Positions 12,199-21,931 of a stretch of 64,000 bases of DNA are shown here, in pieces. The position numbers and the translations under genes are program-made. The stretch's first letter is position 1, and the number at the start of each line of letters is the position of its first letter. Below the pieces are notes generated by a model. The model did no database searches, was not told where the DNA came from, and saw nothing but the letters and a program-made list of their open reading frames with translations. This DNA comes from Vicia villosa (lineage: Eukaryota > Streptophyta > Magnoliopsida > Fabales > Fabaceae), in contig NC_081184.1 in NCBI RefSeq assembly GCF_029867415.1, forward strand, positions 104,951,692-105,015,691. The letters are read 5' to 3'.

Positions 12199-13593
12199 CA
12201 TTGTGTTTTCTCTTTGTGTATGCAGGTGATTCTTTGAAAGTCCTTGATGGTTAATTCCAAGACATTGTGATAAGGATTTCATCTCCACACAACCATTACT
12301 CTGCCCGATTTTTGTCAAGAGCTTATGATGTATTCCAAGGGCTTGGTGGAAGTTATGTTAAAGACATCAAGTTAATCTAGATCTCCAGTTGGTATTATAT
12401 TTGCTTGCTTATGATAGTCCAAAGGATGGGAAATCTACATTGACTCCTTAATGTCAAGTGTTGACTTCTTATTTGGTTAGATCGTTATTTTCCTTAACTT
12501 TTATTTTATGCTCTAGGATTGTTCCTTCATCTTCTCCCCCTTCTTAGATTTTTAAAATCTTCTCCCTTTTCCAAAACCTTCTTATGTTTGCAAACTCTTT
12601 TAAAAATCTTTCTTTAAAAATATCTTTTTCCCTTGTTGGCGTTTCTTTCAAAGTTTAGACACGGTTAATTGTTATGGCGAGTTGTGATACCCCACAATCT
12701 TGATATTGATTGATATGATGGAACTTTTTCCACTTGAGAGAGTTAGTGGCATACTTGTTGATTTTATCCAAGTTGGAGCCATTCTTTCATTTGTGATGCA
12801 AATGATTCATCTATTCTCATGTTTAAGATCAATGGATGAGTATTCTCTCCTATGATGATATAATGTTTATTCCTTTTAAAATTTTCTATTTTAAGTGGAA
12901 CTACATTAGCTCCGACTTCTCCATTGCACCGAGGAGGTATGTAGGCACAAGATGTAATGTCTTGCCGAGCTTATTTAAAAAAATCCCATTCTTTTGCACA
13001 CAACATCTTTTTTTATACAGATTTTCAAAAAGGTTCCTATGGAGTACCACAGATATGAGGGGTGCTTAAAATCTTCCCCTCGTATAATCAACACCTGTAC
13101 CTAAGATCTCATTTTATGTTGTTTTTGTTTTAAAAACTTCTTTTTGGGTTTACTTCTCTCTTTTCCCATTTCCTTTGGAAACAGTAAAGCGCGGTGGCGA
13201 CTTTCACTAAAATAATGAGTCAAGTCAATCCAATGACTTTGATCTAAGATTTTCCCCGCTACAATTTCATATATTCACATATGCAACATTACTCCACAAT
13301 TCAAGATACCAAAGGTAATCAACCACAATAATACAATATAATAATTAAATCAATTATCACATATTTCATATCAAAACACAACCTTCACATCGATTCACAT
13401 GACTCAAATGCAACTCAATGCATATGCACGTGGTGCCAATCGTGAATATCAGGTTCACCTTGCTCCATATCCCCACTAAGACCAGATCCATCAATATGAA
13501 CATATAGTTCACCGTTCCATATCCTTACCATAACACCAAAACCACCAAAACCCGGAGTATAAACTCCCCATAAATGCATGCGCAAATACCACC

Positions 13594-14135
13594 AAACATA
13601 TGCAATTAAGATTGTCCATTCAATCTTAATCATATAAGCATATCACATATGAATTATCCCACCATTTGCACAAACATACATGTATAATGTTATCATCACC
13701 AACAGTGCATTCACATAGAATTAATCATCTCAACACAACACAAATAACATATAGCATACAAAGTCAAACAATGTTATTCACATCTAGCACTCATTCTCAA
13801 ACCAAACAACACAATTACAAGTTATTTACCTAATCACATTATTATTAAATTATTTATTTCCAACAAACATATGCAATTAAGATTGTCCATTCAATCTTAA
13901 TCATATAAGCATATCACATATGAATTATCCCACCATTTGCACAAACATACATGTATAATGTTATCATCACCAACAGTGCATTCACATAGAATTAATCATC
14001 TCAACACAACACAAATAACATATAGCATACAAAGTCAAACAATGTTATTCACATCTAGCACTCATTCTCAAACCAAACAACACAATTACAAGTTATTTAC
14101 CTAATCACATTATTATTAAATTATTTATTTCCAAC
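13594..14135. repeat. Perfect 271-bp tandem duplication
   Basis: Bases 13594-13864 and 13865-14135 read identically throughout, in direct orientation with no spacer. Both copies begin AAACATATGCAATTAAG and end TTATTTATTTCCAAC. The unit is part of the Tekay-type LTR and codes for nothing. Confidence 0.95.
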
Positions 14136-14958
14136 AAGACCATTTTTATTGAAAAGAATATGGAATTATCTTCCTAACATTTCGAACGGGGACTCAAACG
14201 CAATTATGGCTCAAAAGATATGAATTGTTATAGTTTCAAAGAAAATGCAAATACTGACATCAAGTACTGACACCATAAAACCTCATTACACACAAAATAA
14301 ATTTATTTCTAGAACATGAAACCATTTTTACAAGAAAGTATAGTGTGTTAGGTTTCTCCATGTTTGAACGGTGAGTCAAACGGACACCTGAAACTCAAGT
14401 TATGAATTTTTGAAGTTTTACAAAAATCATGCATTTTTCCTACGAGCAGCTCTTGGGTTTCCACTTAAATCCCCTCAAAATCTCATCTAAACATCACTAT
14501 AATACAAATTAAATACACTGCAACCTATATGTAACATGTATCAACAATTAGGAAGCTTAAAACATGATTTCTAACACAAAAGTTTTGAATCCAAATCCAA
14601 ACCCTAACATTTCAAATCTAGCAATTTCAATAACAAAATCCTTATTTTTATGCTTCTACCCATCACCCATCATTATATAATATATATACTCATGATTCAA
14701 GGAATGCCCACCCTTGCCTTAGATGCAGACACTTCTAGGGTTCTTCCTTCTCTTCTCATCTTTTTGCCCTTTTCTCCTATTTTCTTCTCTTCTTTCTTCA
14801 CTTCTCTTATTTTTAATTCTATATTTTGTATAACCCTTACTAACTTAAATCGACTAGCGGGCTTAGTAATACACACTCCCACTTTACTTACTTATTCTCA
14901 TTATTAGGCCCAACTAGTTATTTCTATTTTCACACTCTCAAACCCAAATACGGGTCAG

Positions 14959-15320
14959 GTTGATGTGCATAAGTCTCGTACGAGTAATATTTAAATTGTT
15001 CCGAGTAACTTTTTAGTTAGAAACGAGTAATAATATCATAATCCATGAATAATATATGCATTATTTGTACACATCTATTAATTATGAATAATTATTAATT
15101 GTGAGTAATGAGTACATTATTATGAGTAATATTTACACCATTCTGAGTAATATCGAATTTTAACTATTTTGAGTAATATATTCATTGTTCTGAGTAATAT
15201 TTATACTATTTTGAGTAATCTGTATATTATTTTGAGTAATAAATATAATACTTTGAGTAATATAAACAATATTTGAGTATTTATGCAATGTGCATAAGAA
15301 TATACCTTATGCACATCAAC
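14959..15320. mobile_element. Foldback/MITE-like element with GAGTAAT repeats
   Basis: A perfect 15-base inverted repeat, GTTGATGTGCATAAG at 14959-14973 and its complement at 15306-15320, encloses 362 bp made largely of degenerate repeats of GAGTAATAT, at least ten copies. A second GTGCATAAG just inside the right end forms a local hairpin at about 15291-15315. I found no clear target duplication and no coding capacity, so the superfamily is unknown. Confidence 0.6.
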
Positions 15321-15449
15321 ACATCCCCCCAAATACTATATAATACACATACATATATTCCATTTAATCAATTATACACATAAAAATCCAATTAAATTAC
15401 ATATTCACCAAAACTCAAATAATTAATCATTCAACACATAAAATAATAA

Positions 15450-15726
15450 GGGTTAATAGTCATTTACCCCCTGTAATATAGGCGCGTTTTGATTTACCCC
15501 CCTTTAAAAAAAGTTTTTAAAAACTTCCTTGAAATATTAAAATTCTAAGTCTTTTGTCCCCCCAGATGGAAAAATTATCCCCTGTAAATTTTTGTTTTTG
15601 TTTTACCACCCTGGTTTTTACAGACTTATGGGGTACCCCAAAATTATAGGGGGGTATTTTAATTTTTTTTAAAGGGGGGTAAATCAAAACATGCCTATAT
15701 TGTAGGGGGTAAATCACTATTAACCC
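15450..15726. mobile_element. Mutator-type MITE with 9-bp TSD
   Basis: A 277-bp palindromic element with inverted ends of about 60 bases: GGGTTAATAGT..ATTTACCCCCTGTA on the left and the complement on the right ending ATCACTATTAACCC. AAATAATAA flanks it exactly on both sides (15441-15449 and 15727-15735). A 9-bp duplication with long inverted ends is the signature of non-autonomous Mutator-like elements. No protein is encoded. Confidence 0.85.
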
Positions 15727-15799
15727 AAATAATAATTATCATAGCAATTAAATAATAAAATAATTACTAAATAAAAAAAATTGGGGTGTTACGCTCATA

Positions 15800-16615
15800 G
15801 CCTTCTAGTCGAAAATTGCTTGTCAACACCAACATGGTTTTGGTGAAAAAATCCAACAATAAATGATGCATATGTGTTGATTATTCAAATTTGAATACAG
15901 CATGCCCAAAAGTCTCTTATTTGTTTTCCAACATAGACAAACTCATCGAAAACTCATATGGATTCAACCTTTTATCCCTTATGGACACTTACTTGGGGTA
16001 CAACCAGATACCAATGGATCCGCTGGACTAAAATAAGACAAACTTCATGACTGACGGATGGAACTTCTGCTACAAGGTCATTCCATTCAACCTTAAAAAT
16101 GAAGGGGTAACTTACCATCGTATGATGAAAAACATATTCTACGATCAAATATAAGACATGTTAGAGGTTTATATGGACCACATGATCGTAAAACCTAAGG
16201 AGCAATACAAACATACAACCCACATGGAATCTATAGTTGGAGAAATGAAAAAGTACGAGATGCACCTAAACCCTGAGAACTGCACCTCTAGAGTACATTT
16301 AGAAAAATTTATAGGGTGTTATCTCACAAAGAGAGGAATAGAAGTGAACCCAAATAAATGCCCAAGAGGTAATAAACATGACAACCCAAAAATCAAGAAG
16401 AGGATTCAAAAGTTAAACGACATGTTGGTCACTATGTCTCGATTTATTTATAGATCAACACACCACATAGTCGCACTTTATAAACTCTTGAAAAAAGAAG
16501 CAACACTGGAATATACACCCGAATGCAACATAACATTCATAGAACTCAAATAAGTGCTATCTCAACCACTCGTCCTAGTTCACCAAAAAGAGAGAATCAC
16601 TTTTCTCACTAAGGT
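15800..16615 (+). pseudogene. Tat/Ogre-type reverse transcriptase relic
   Basis: Plus-strand translation gives reverse transcriptase homology in order: YLFSNIDKLIEN and FNLLSLMDTYLGYNQIPMD (about 15925-16020), NKTNFMTDGWNFCYKVIPFN (about 16030-16095), TYHRMMKNIFYDQI (about 16110-16150), LEVYMDHMIVK (about 16161-16193) and LNPENCTSRVHLEKFIGCYL (about 16267-16326), then the connection region to IELK at 16551 and traces to about 16615. The catalytic YVDD position reads YMDH, so a metal-binding Asp is lost, and in-frame stops stand near 16029, 16152 and 16551. RNase H and integrase do not follow. Dead fragment without LTRs. Confidence 0.8.
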
Positions 16616-17467
16616 TTATATCCCCTAATTTTTATAATTATTGTTTTGTCTTTTCTTTTTCTTAGCATATATTAAAAAAAAATCTAATTTCACCCAAACT
16701 ATTCACACTAATATATTTCATATGAAATTAATGCTGATATACTGCTAATATAATTTAGATATGTATCTAATTTAAGTCACAGTATCTCAAATTAAATATC
16801 AATAGTATTAAAAATAAATAACATATAAATATAAATAAAATAAATACCATTTAATAAATGTTTACTTTTATAAAAAATTACTGCATCTCAAATTTGATAT
16901 TGATAACATTAAAAGTAAATAACATATAAATAAAATAAATAACATTCAACATGTACAAATAAATGTAATACAAAGATAACTATATAAATCACATATCAAT
17001 AATATTAAAAATAATAGAATTAAAATAAATAAATAACTTTTATATGTAATTCAATGCATATAAATTCAATATATATCTCAAACCATATTGTTATTTATAG
17101 TACTTTAATATTTTTAAAGTTTGTATATTCAAATAAATATTTTTGAGGCAAATAAATATTTTCGAGGAGAGGATACATGATGGCTCTTATTTGAATCCAA
17201 TATTCCGTCTAAAATATACCATGATGTAACAATGATTATTATTTAATATATTAATCGAAACAACATAACATAAGATAAATTAATATATTTTATTATGAAA
17301 AATATCTAAGTTGTAAAAATATATTTATAAATCAATTGAAAATAAAATTAAATAAAAGATATAGTATTTGATTACTAAATTTTTAACTTAAATTAAATTA
17401 TAATTACATTATTTAGAAAGCACAATTCGGCATATTAAAAATTAGGCTTAATATTCTTTTTGGTTAG
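16616..17467. other. AT-rich spacer, nothing recognised
   Basis: About 850 bases of A/T-rich sequence with short direct repeats such as ATAAATAACATATAAAT. I see no coding, RNA or transposon-end signal. Confidence 0.6.
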
Positions 17468-17495
17468 TATCACTACTAGAAATACTCAATTTTCT

Positions 17496-17712
17496 TGCGG
17501 AATTACCTGCGGATTTTAGCTAAATTTCCGCAGGAAACACATTTCCTGCGGATTTTCCTGCGGTTATTTGTCCCCAGCTAAAACCTTCGTGGGTAATATT
17601 TTCGGCAGGAAATTCCACAGGAAAATCTGCAGGTAAATCCGCAGGTAAATCCGCAGGAAATATCCGCAGGTAAATCCGCAGGAAAATTCCGCAGGTAAAT
17701 CCGCAGGTAGTT
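17496..17712. repeat. CACTA left sub-terminal repeats
   Basis: About a dozen copies of the core CCTGCGGA or its complement TCCGCAGG, often extended to TCCGCAGGTAAA or TCCGCAGGAAA. They are the likely transposase binding sites by analogy with En/Spm. Confidence 0.8.
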
Positions 17713-18229
17713 TCTAACTCAAATTGAATAATTTTTTATTTTAATAATTGATCGAAAGATTATAAATTATTTATAAAATAAAATTATAATTTAAAATGTT
17801 TTGAATTTTAATAAGACAAATTCAAATTCATAGAACAAAATACTATAAAATTTGCAACAAAGTTACTACATAGTCACATTATTAAAAATGAAAAGTATAA
17901 TCTATCATTACATTTAGTATTAAATTTCAATCCATCCCTAGTTTTCTATGAAAAATGAATTTCAATCCTTTTAGAACAAAACTGAACTATCCCTTAATTT
18001 TTTAAGCTAGGCTGTAGAATTTGTCATTATTATATATAATCAGGCTTCTAGTTAAAATAAAAGAAATTAGTAACCGTACGTCTTTATATTATATTGTTCT
18101 TACTCAAATCATGTTATAGATAAGCCACAATAGTACAAACTAAGCTTTCCTCAAATAAATTGATACGAAAATTGGACACAAGATGAAAATTGCTTTATTA
18201 GAATCCCAAATTTCCACATCTTGCATCAT

Positions 18230-20515
18230 ACTCCATAGAACTTTTTATCGCATATTACCCTCTCGCAAAACATCAATCATATTGTAGATTCTCTTGGAAT
18301 CCTTTGCTTCAATCTGCATACAACAAATATAATTATAGTAAGAGATTAATTGTTATATACCGACGGTGGAAATAGAGGAAGTTGTCTTAAATTTTAAGCA
18401 CCTTTTTAGCAAGAAATAGTACAGCATCTGGAACTCCCACCATAGGTGATGTCAAATGATACATATGAAAGGCATGACCCGATAAATACTACTCTGGAAC
18501 TCCCACCATTTCAACTTGATGCTTAGGGTCCCTGATTAATTGTATCTAACAAAATTCATGGAAAGAAGGGGAAACTCCAGTAAGAATCTGTGGTTCTTTT
18601 AATATAGAAAGAATGGGAAACTATGTTGTACCAAAATGAACCGTGCAATGTGATCTAACGCACCTGATCCATATCGAAAGAGACCCCCCAACTTATTGAA
18701 GCAAGATATCACAGCCTTGGCAGTTTCAGACGCGTCAACTTTGTTTGCTTGATGAGACTCTAATACCTACAATCTTGGAAGAATGCATCAGATTATAATA
18801 TTGCATTGAACAGAAGCTTTATTAAAGGATGAGAACCAAAAAAATTGATGAATTCATGAAACCTAATGTTACTTTTAGCAACATGAGAGTTTAACAGAGA
18901 ATTTATACAGGAAGATTTTCTTCTGTAATAAGTAAGGTAATAATTTAAACGTAAATGCAATTTATCTTTCCAATCACAATCCATGGGACTGTACTCTCTA
19001 AAACAATTTCTGCAAAGTTAGTTGTCAATCCTGCTTCAACATCCTGCAAATTTTATTGGTTTTTTTTGTTTCTATATTATTATCGTCAAACAGCTGTAAT
19101 GGAAAATTGGAAACTGGACTTAAATTCATAGAAAACACAATTTCACAGCCAATGAAAGCAACACCAGTCACCAAGTAACAAGTAACTGAAGCTATAAACA
19201 GTATAAAATGGAATCAAAAGAGCACTAACAAAGAGCACTAACAGTATATTGAAAAAGGAGGGTTAGATGATGCTGCTAACACTCCTTGAGAAGACAAATG
19301 CTTGGAAGAGAATTACCATGGAGGAAGAGTCGGTATTTGTAATCAACGCTTGAAGATGTCAAGTTGCCGCCACTTGTTAGAGAATTGCTTGGCTAGTTTC
19401 TCAATGTCACTTAACTCCCCATCTCCTAATTTTTCCTCAATTTTCAATTCTAATTCTCATTTCATTTCTTTGCTACAAAAAATTGCATCAGCAAGTAGTT
19501 TTGTTTTTCTGTACACCAAAATGGCAGATCACTCTGTACATAAATGAACAAGTGTGCTCTGCACCCCGCCAAAACAAACCCAAAAACTAAAGCCGGTAGA
19601 AACACGAAATACTCCAGCAGAAACAACAACTTGGCTGAAAAACAATAAAAAAACTGAATCAGGTAAACAAGTCAGCTAACCAAACAATAGAAAGGCATTC
19701 ACTTGTTATCACTTACTTGTTATACCCGCCAATAGTTGCACTTCCTCGAGAAGTTCAAAAATATGTAAAAGTTGGAGACCTAACATTGCCTGCTGGAGTG
19801 CAATTTTTCTTGCCGGCACTTTTAGTTCACCGTGACACAAAGCTATGGGGTGATGATGCTAATGTGTTCAATCCATAAAGATTTTGAGGGTCTTCTAAAA
19901 GCAACCAATGGAAGGAAGTCGTTTTTCCCATTTGGAGGGCGTCCAAGACTTTGCATTTGACGAAACGGTAATAACGACGATAATTCTATGCTAATAGCAT
20001 TTTATCGAATACCTTGTGAGCAAGATTGAAAGCTGCATTTTCTTCTCCTCGTCGCTTCAACCGCTAAGCATTCCTCCATTCTCAGCTTTATGATATCGTA
20101 TGCCTGCTCTAACTTTAACTCAAACTGAAATTTATATTGAAATCGAATCACAATCAGTTGTAGCATAACACGTAATGGAGTAAAAAACGTAAAAATGCAA
20201 AGAATCACGAAACAAAACTAACCTGCTCTGAGTTGAAATTTCGAGCGCAAACAGACTCTGAACCCTAACGTGAATCGAATCCTGAATCGTTAACAATTCA
20301 AATCAGTTCTGAAATCCAAATCCAACCAATTTGAGACCAACAGAATCTACATCATAATTGTTGTTGTTGCGTAAGAATTGAGAGGGAGAGAGCATGAGTT
20401 TGAGAGTGTGTCGCACAAGAGAAACCGAGAAAGCTTGAGCCGATGCGCGTGAGAAAAAGTGCTTATCCGCTGAAGCGCTTCTGAACAAGTTGTGTTTGCT
20501 CTCACCGAAGAAGCA
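18230..20515 (-). pseudogene. Exon-like pieces of an unidentified captured gene
   Basis: On the minus strand several splice-bounded, protein-like blocks appear in one order. A leader-like stretch at 20515-20222 ends GAGCAG/GTTAG. A short exon after TTTCAG at about 20130 contains MEECLAVEATRRRKCSF. A charged helical block lies at about 19515-19350 (LKIEEKLGDGELSDIEKLAK), then AGLTTNFAEIVLESTVPWI (about 19040-18985), SHQANKVDASETAKAVISCF (about 18770-18700), IRDPKHQVEMVGVP with SPMVGVPDAVLFLAKKVLK (about 18535-18400), and IEAKDSKRIYNMIDVLREGN (about 18315-18255). Stops interrupt some blocks. I do not recognise the parent gene. They lie inside the CACTA element, so capture from a host gene together with introns is the simplest reading. 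Confidence 0.5.
19720..19962 (+). pseudogene. Captured cytochrome P450 fragment (CYP72 clan-like)
   Basis: Plus-strand translation from 19720 gives [20 protein letters not shown], then [19 protein letters not shown] and [11 protein letters not shown]: the region between the ExxR helix and the haem loop of a plant P450, most like CYP72-clan enzymes. Two stops (FNP-stop-RF-stop) and a frameshift follow. In the next frame EGLLKATNGRKSFFPFGG continues into RPRLCI, the haem-binding signature with its Cys ligand but with the usual FGxG spacing disturbed. It ends at once with a stop. About 80 of some 500 residues are present. P450s are ER-anchored monooxygenases, but this piece cannot function. It sits between minus-strand captured exons, so it is a separate capture or an insertion. 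Confidence 0.8.
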
Positions 20516-21596
20516 TTTTTAGGTCACTAATAAGTATCTATCTTAATCTTTCTTTCTATTTATCTTTTTTTAATTTTATTTTTTAAAATTTTATATCTAT
20601 TATAGAATAGACCAAATTATATTTATTATATACAACTATAAAAATACAAAACAAATGAATAACTATTTATTTTTCTTCAAAATAATATAGTAAATCAAAT
20701 TATCAAATTATCAATTATATAATTTTAAGCACACCTAAAAACTAAAAGAGAAATTACAAAATTTCAAAATATTTTAGTTATTTATTTACTAACTCTTTAT
20801 TTATAAAAATTAATTTTAATATGAACATCTGAATCTAAATAGAATAATATGAGAAAGTAGTCTCTTAACTTTAATTGGTAATAATATATTAATAAATTTT
20901 TTCCATGCTTCAATAAAATAGTAAAAATAATTTATAAAAATAAAATTATTTAATAATATTTTAACTATAGTCAAATATAAATTCATATAAGACATTAATT
21001 TCTAAAATTAAAACTTTATAATAAAGAGAACCAATATAATTCACTATAAAATAAAATGTATATTAAATAAATGAGATTAAATTTAAATTTAAAATAATTT
21101 TAAATCAGCGAGAATTATAAAGGTCCCAAACAATGTAAAAGTTAAAAACTCAAAGTAAAATTTCACTACATACCGATGAATTAATAAATTTAAAAATAAA
21201 TCATAAGACAACAAATTCATACAAATCACCTAAGTTTATAATCAATCTAACTTAAAATTAACAAAACAATCAAGATAAATTAGGGAAAGAGTAGGGTTGC
21301 TCCCTACTTTTTCTCCCCAATTTTACACATACACACTAATTCACTTATAATTAATAAATATTTTTACACTAAATAATTATAAAATATTAATTCAAAATAA
21401 AAAATTAAACATAAAAGTATTTTTATATTGATCAATAAAATAAAAATATTAAGAAAAAAATATATACACATATATTAGCTATTATTTAATTCCAACCAAA
21501 AATAGGGAAAATAATTTATAAGGAAAGTTTTTTATATATAATTGTAAAATTTAAAAAAAAATTACAATTATTTTTAGAAAAATTTGAATATGCCAA

Positions 21597-21907
21597 ATTT
21601 GCAGCAAAATCCGCAGGAAACTTTCCTGCGAAATTACCTGCGGATTTCTTTATTATGGTTTTATTTTATAGTGATAGAATTCCGCAGCAAAATCCGCAGG
21701 AACATTTCCTGCGAAATTACCTGCGGATTGTTTAATAAAGTTAGTTATTTTGTTCAAAATACTTATTCCGCAGTAAAATCCGCAGGTATTCCTGCGGAAT
21801 TTTCTGCCAACTCCACATCCGCAGGAAAATTTTATGTATTTATTATTTTTGCAGGAAAATCCGCAGGTAAACCTGCAGAAAATTTTCCGCAGGAAATTCC
21901 GCAGGTA
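21597..21907. repeat. CACTA right sub-terminal repeats
   Basis: About fourteen copies of TCCGCAGG or CCTGCGGA in both orientations, many as AAATCCGCAGGAAA or TTACCTGCGGATT, mirroring the left array. The open frame across this block is an artefact of the repeat. Confidence 0.8.
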
Positions 21908-21931
21908 AATTGAGTATTTCTAGTAGTGTAT

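Larger units (their letters stand above)
10200..13263 (+). mobile_element. Ogre-type solo LTR B
   Basis: Starts TGTCATACCCCAATTTTTGACC and ends CCCCGCTACA, 3064 bp with no gag or pol. Inner landmarks match the family: GAGGAGGTATGTAGGCACAAG (about 12931) and GCGGTGGCGACTTTC (about 13190). No exact 5-bp TSD is seen: AGTTT precedes and ATTTC follows; the nearest reading is AGTTT against AATTT overlapping the terminal A. It starts only 29 bases after LTR A. It contains repeated GAAATCGATTTC palindromes, a roughly 43-bp tandem repeat (about 11866-11993) and a hairpin at 12179-12198. Confidence 0.75.
5750..15793 (-). mobile_element. Tekay-type chromovirus LTR, copy 2, interrupted by nested insertions
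   Basis: The low end is TGTAACACCCCCC at 5750 and the high end GGGGTGTTACG at 15783-15793, the inverted ends expected of one minus-strand LTR (final base changed from A to G). Its own sequence is 5750-6325, about 10176-10199 and 13264-15793. The rest is two inserted Ogre-type LTRs (6326-10170 and 10200-13263). It also carries a perfect 271-bp tandem duplication, a foldback element (14959-15320) and a Mutator-type MITE (15450-15726), listed separately. Without them the LTR would be about 2.2 kb. Reading it as one LTR is inference from matching ends and from the first insert's TSD. Short open frames inside (for example 13415-13633, 14650-14907) look like chance. Confidence 0.65.
17471..21928. 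mobile_element. CACTA (En/Spm) transposon with captured gene fragments
   Basis: The ends are CACTACTAGAAATACTCAAT at 17471 and its complement finishing at 21928; the inverted repeat is perfect for 22 bases. TAT flanks both sides (17468-17470 and 21929-21931), the 3-bp duplication CACTA elements make. Both sub-terminal regions hold arrays of TCCGCAGG-type repeats in both orientations, the usual transposase-binding architecture. The 4458-bp interior shows no CACTA transposase, so the element is non-autonomous. Instead it contains a cytochrome P450 fragment (plus) and exon-like pieces of another gene (minus), as in gene-capturing CACTA elements of other plants. Confidence 0.9.

Noticed and set aside
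20303..20488. Minus-strand 61-codon ORF at the start of the captured gene
   Set aside because: It ends in a region that looks like an untranslated leader with a splice donor at about 20222; no protein family is evident.
21584..21913. 109-codon ORF at the CACTA right end
   Set aside because: It is produced by the sub-terminal TCCGCAGG repeats.
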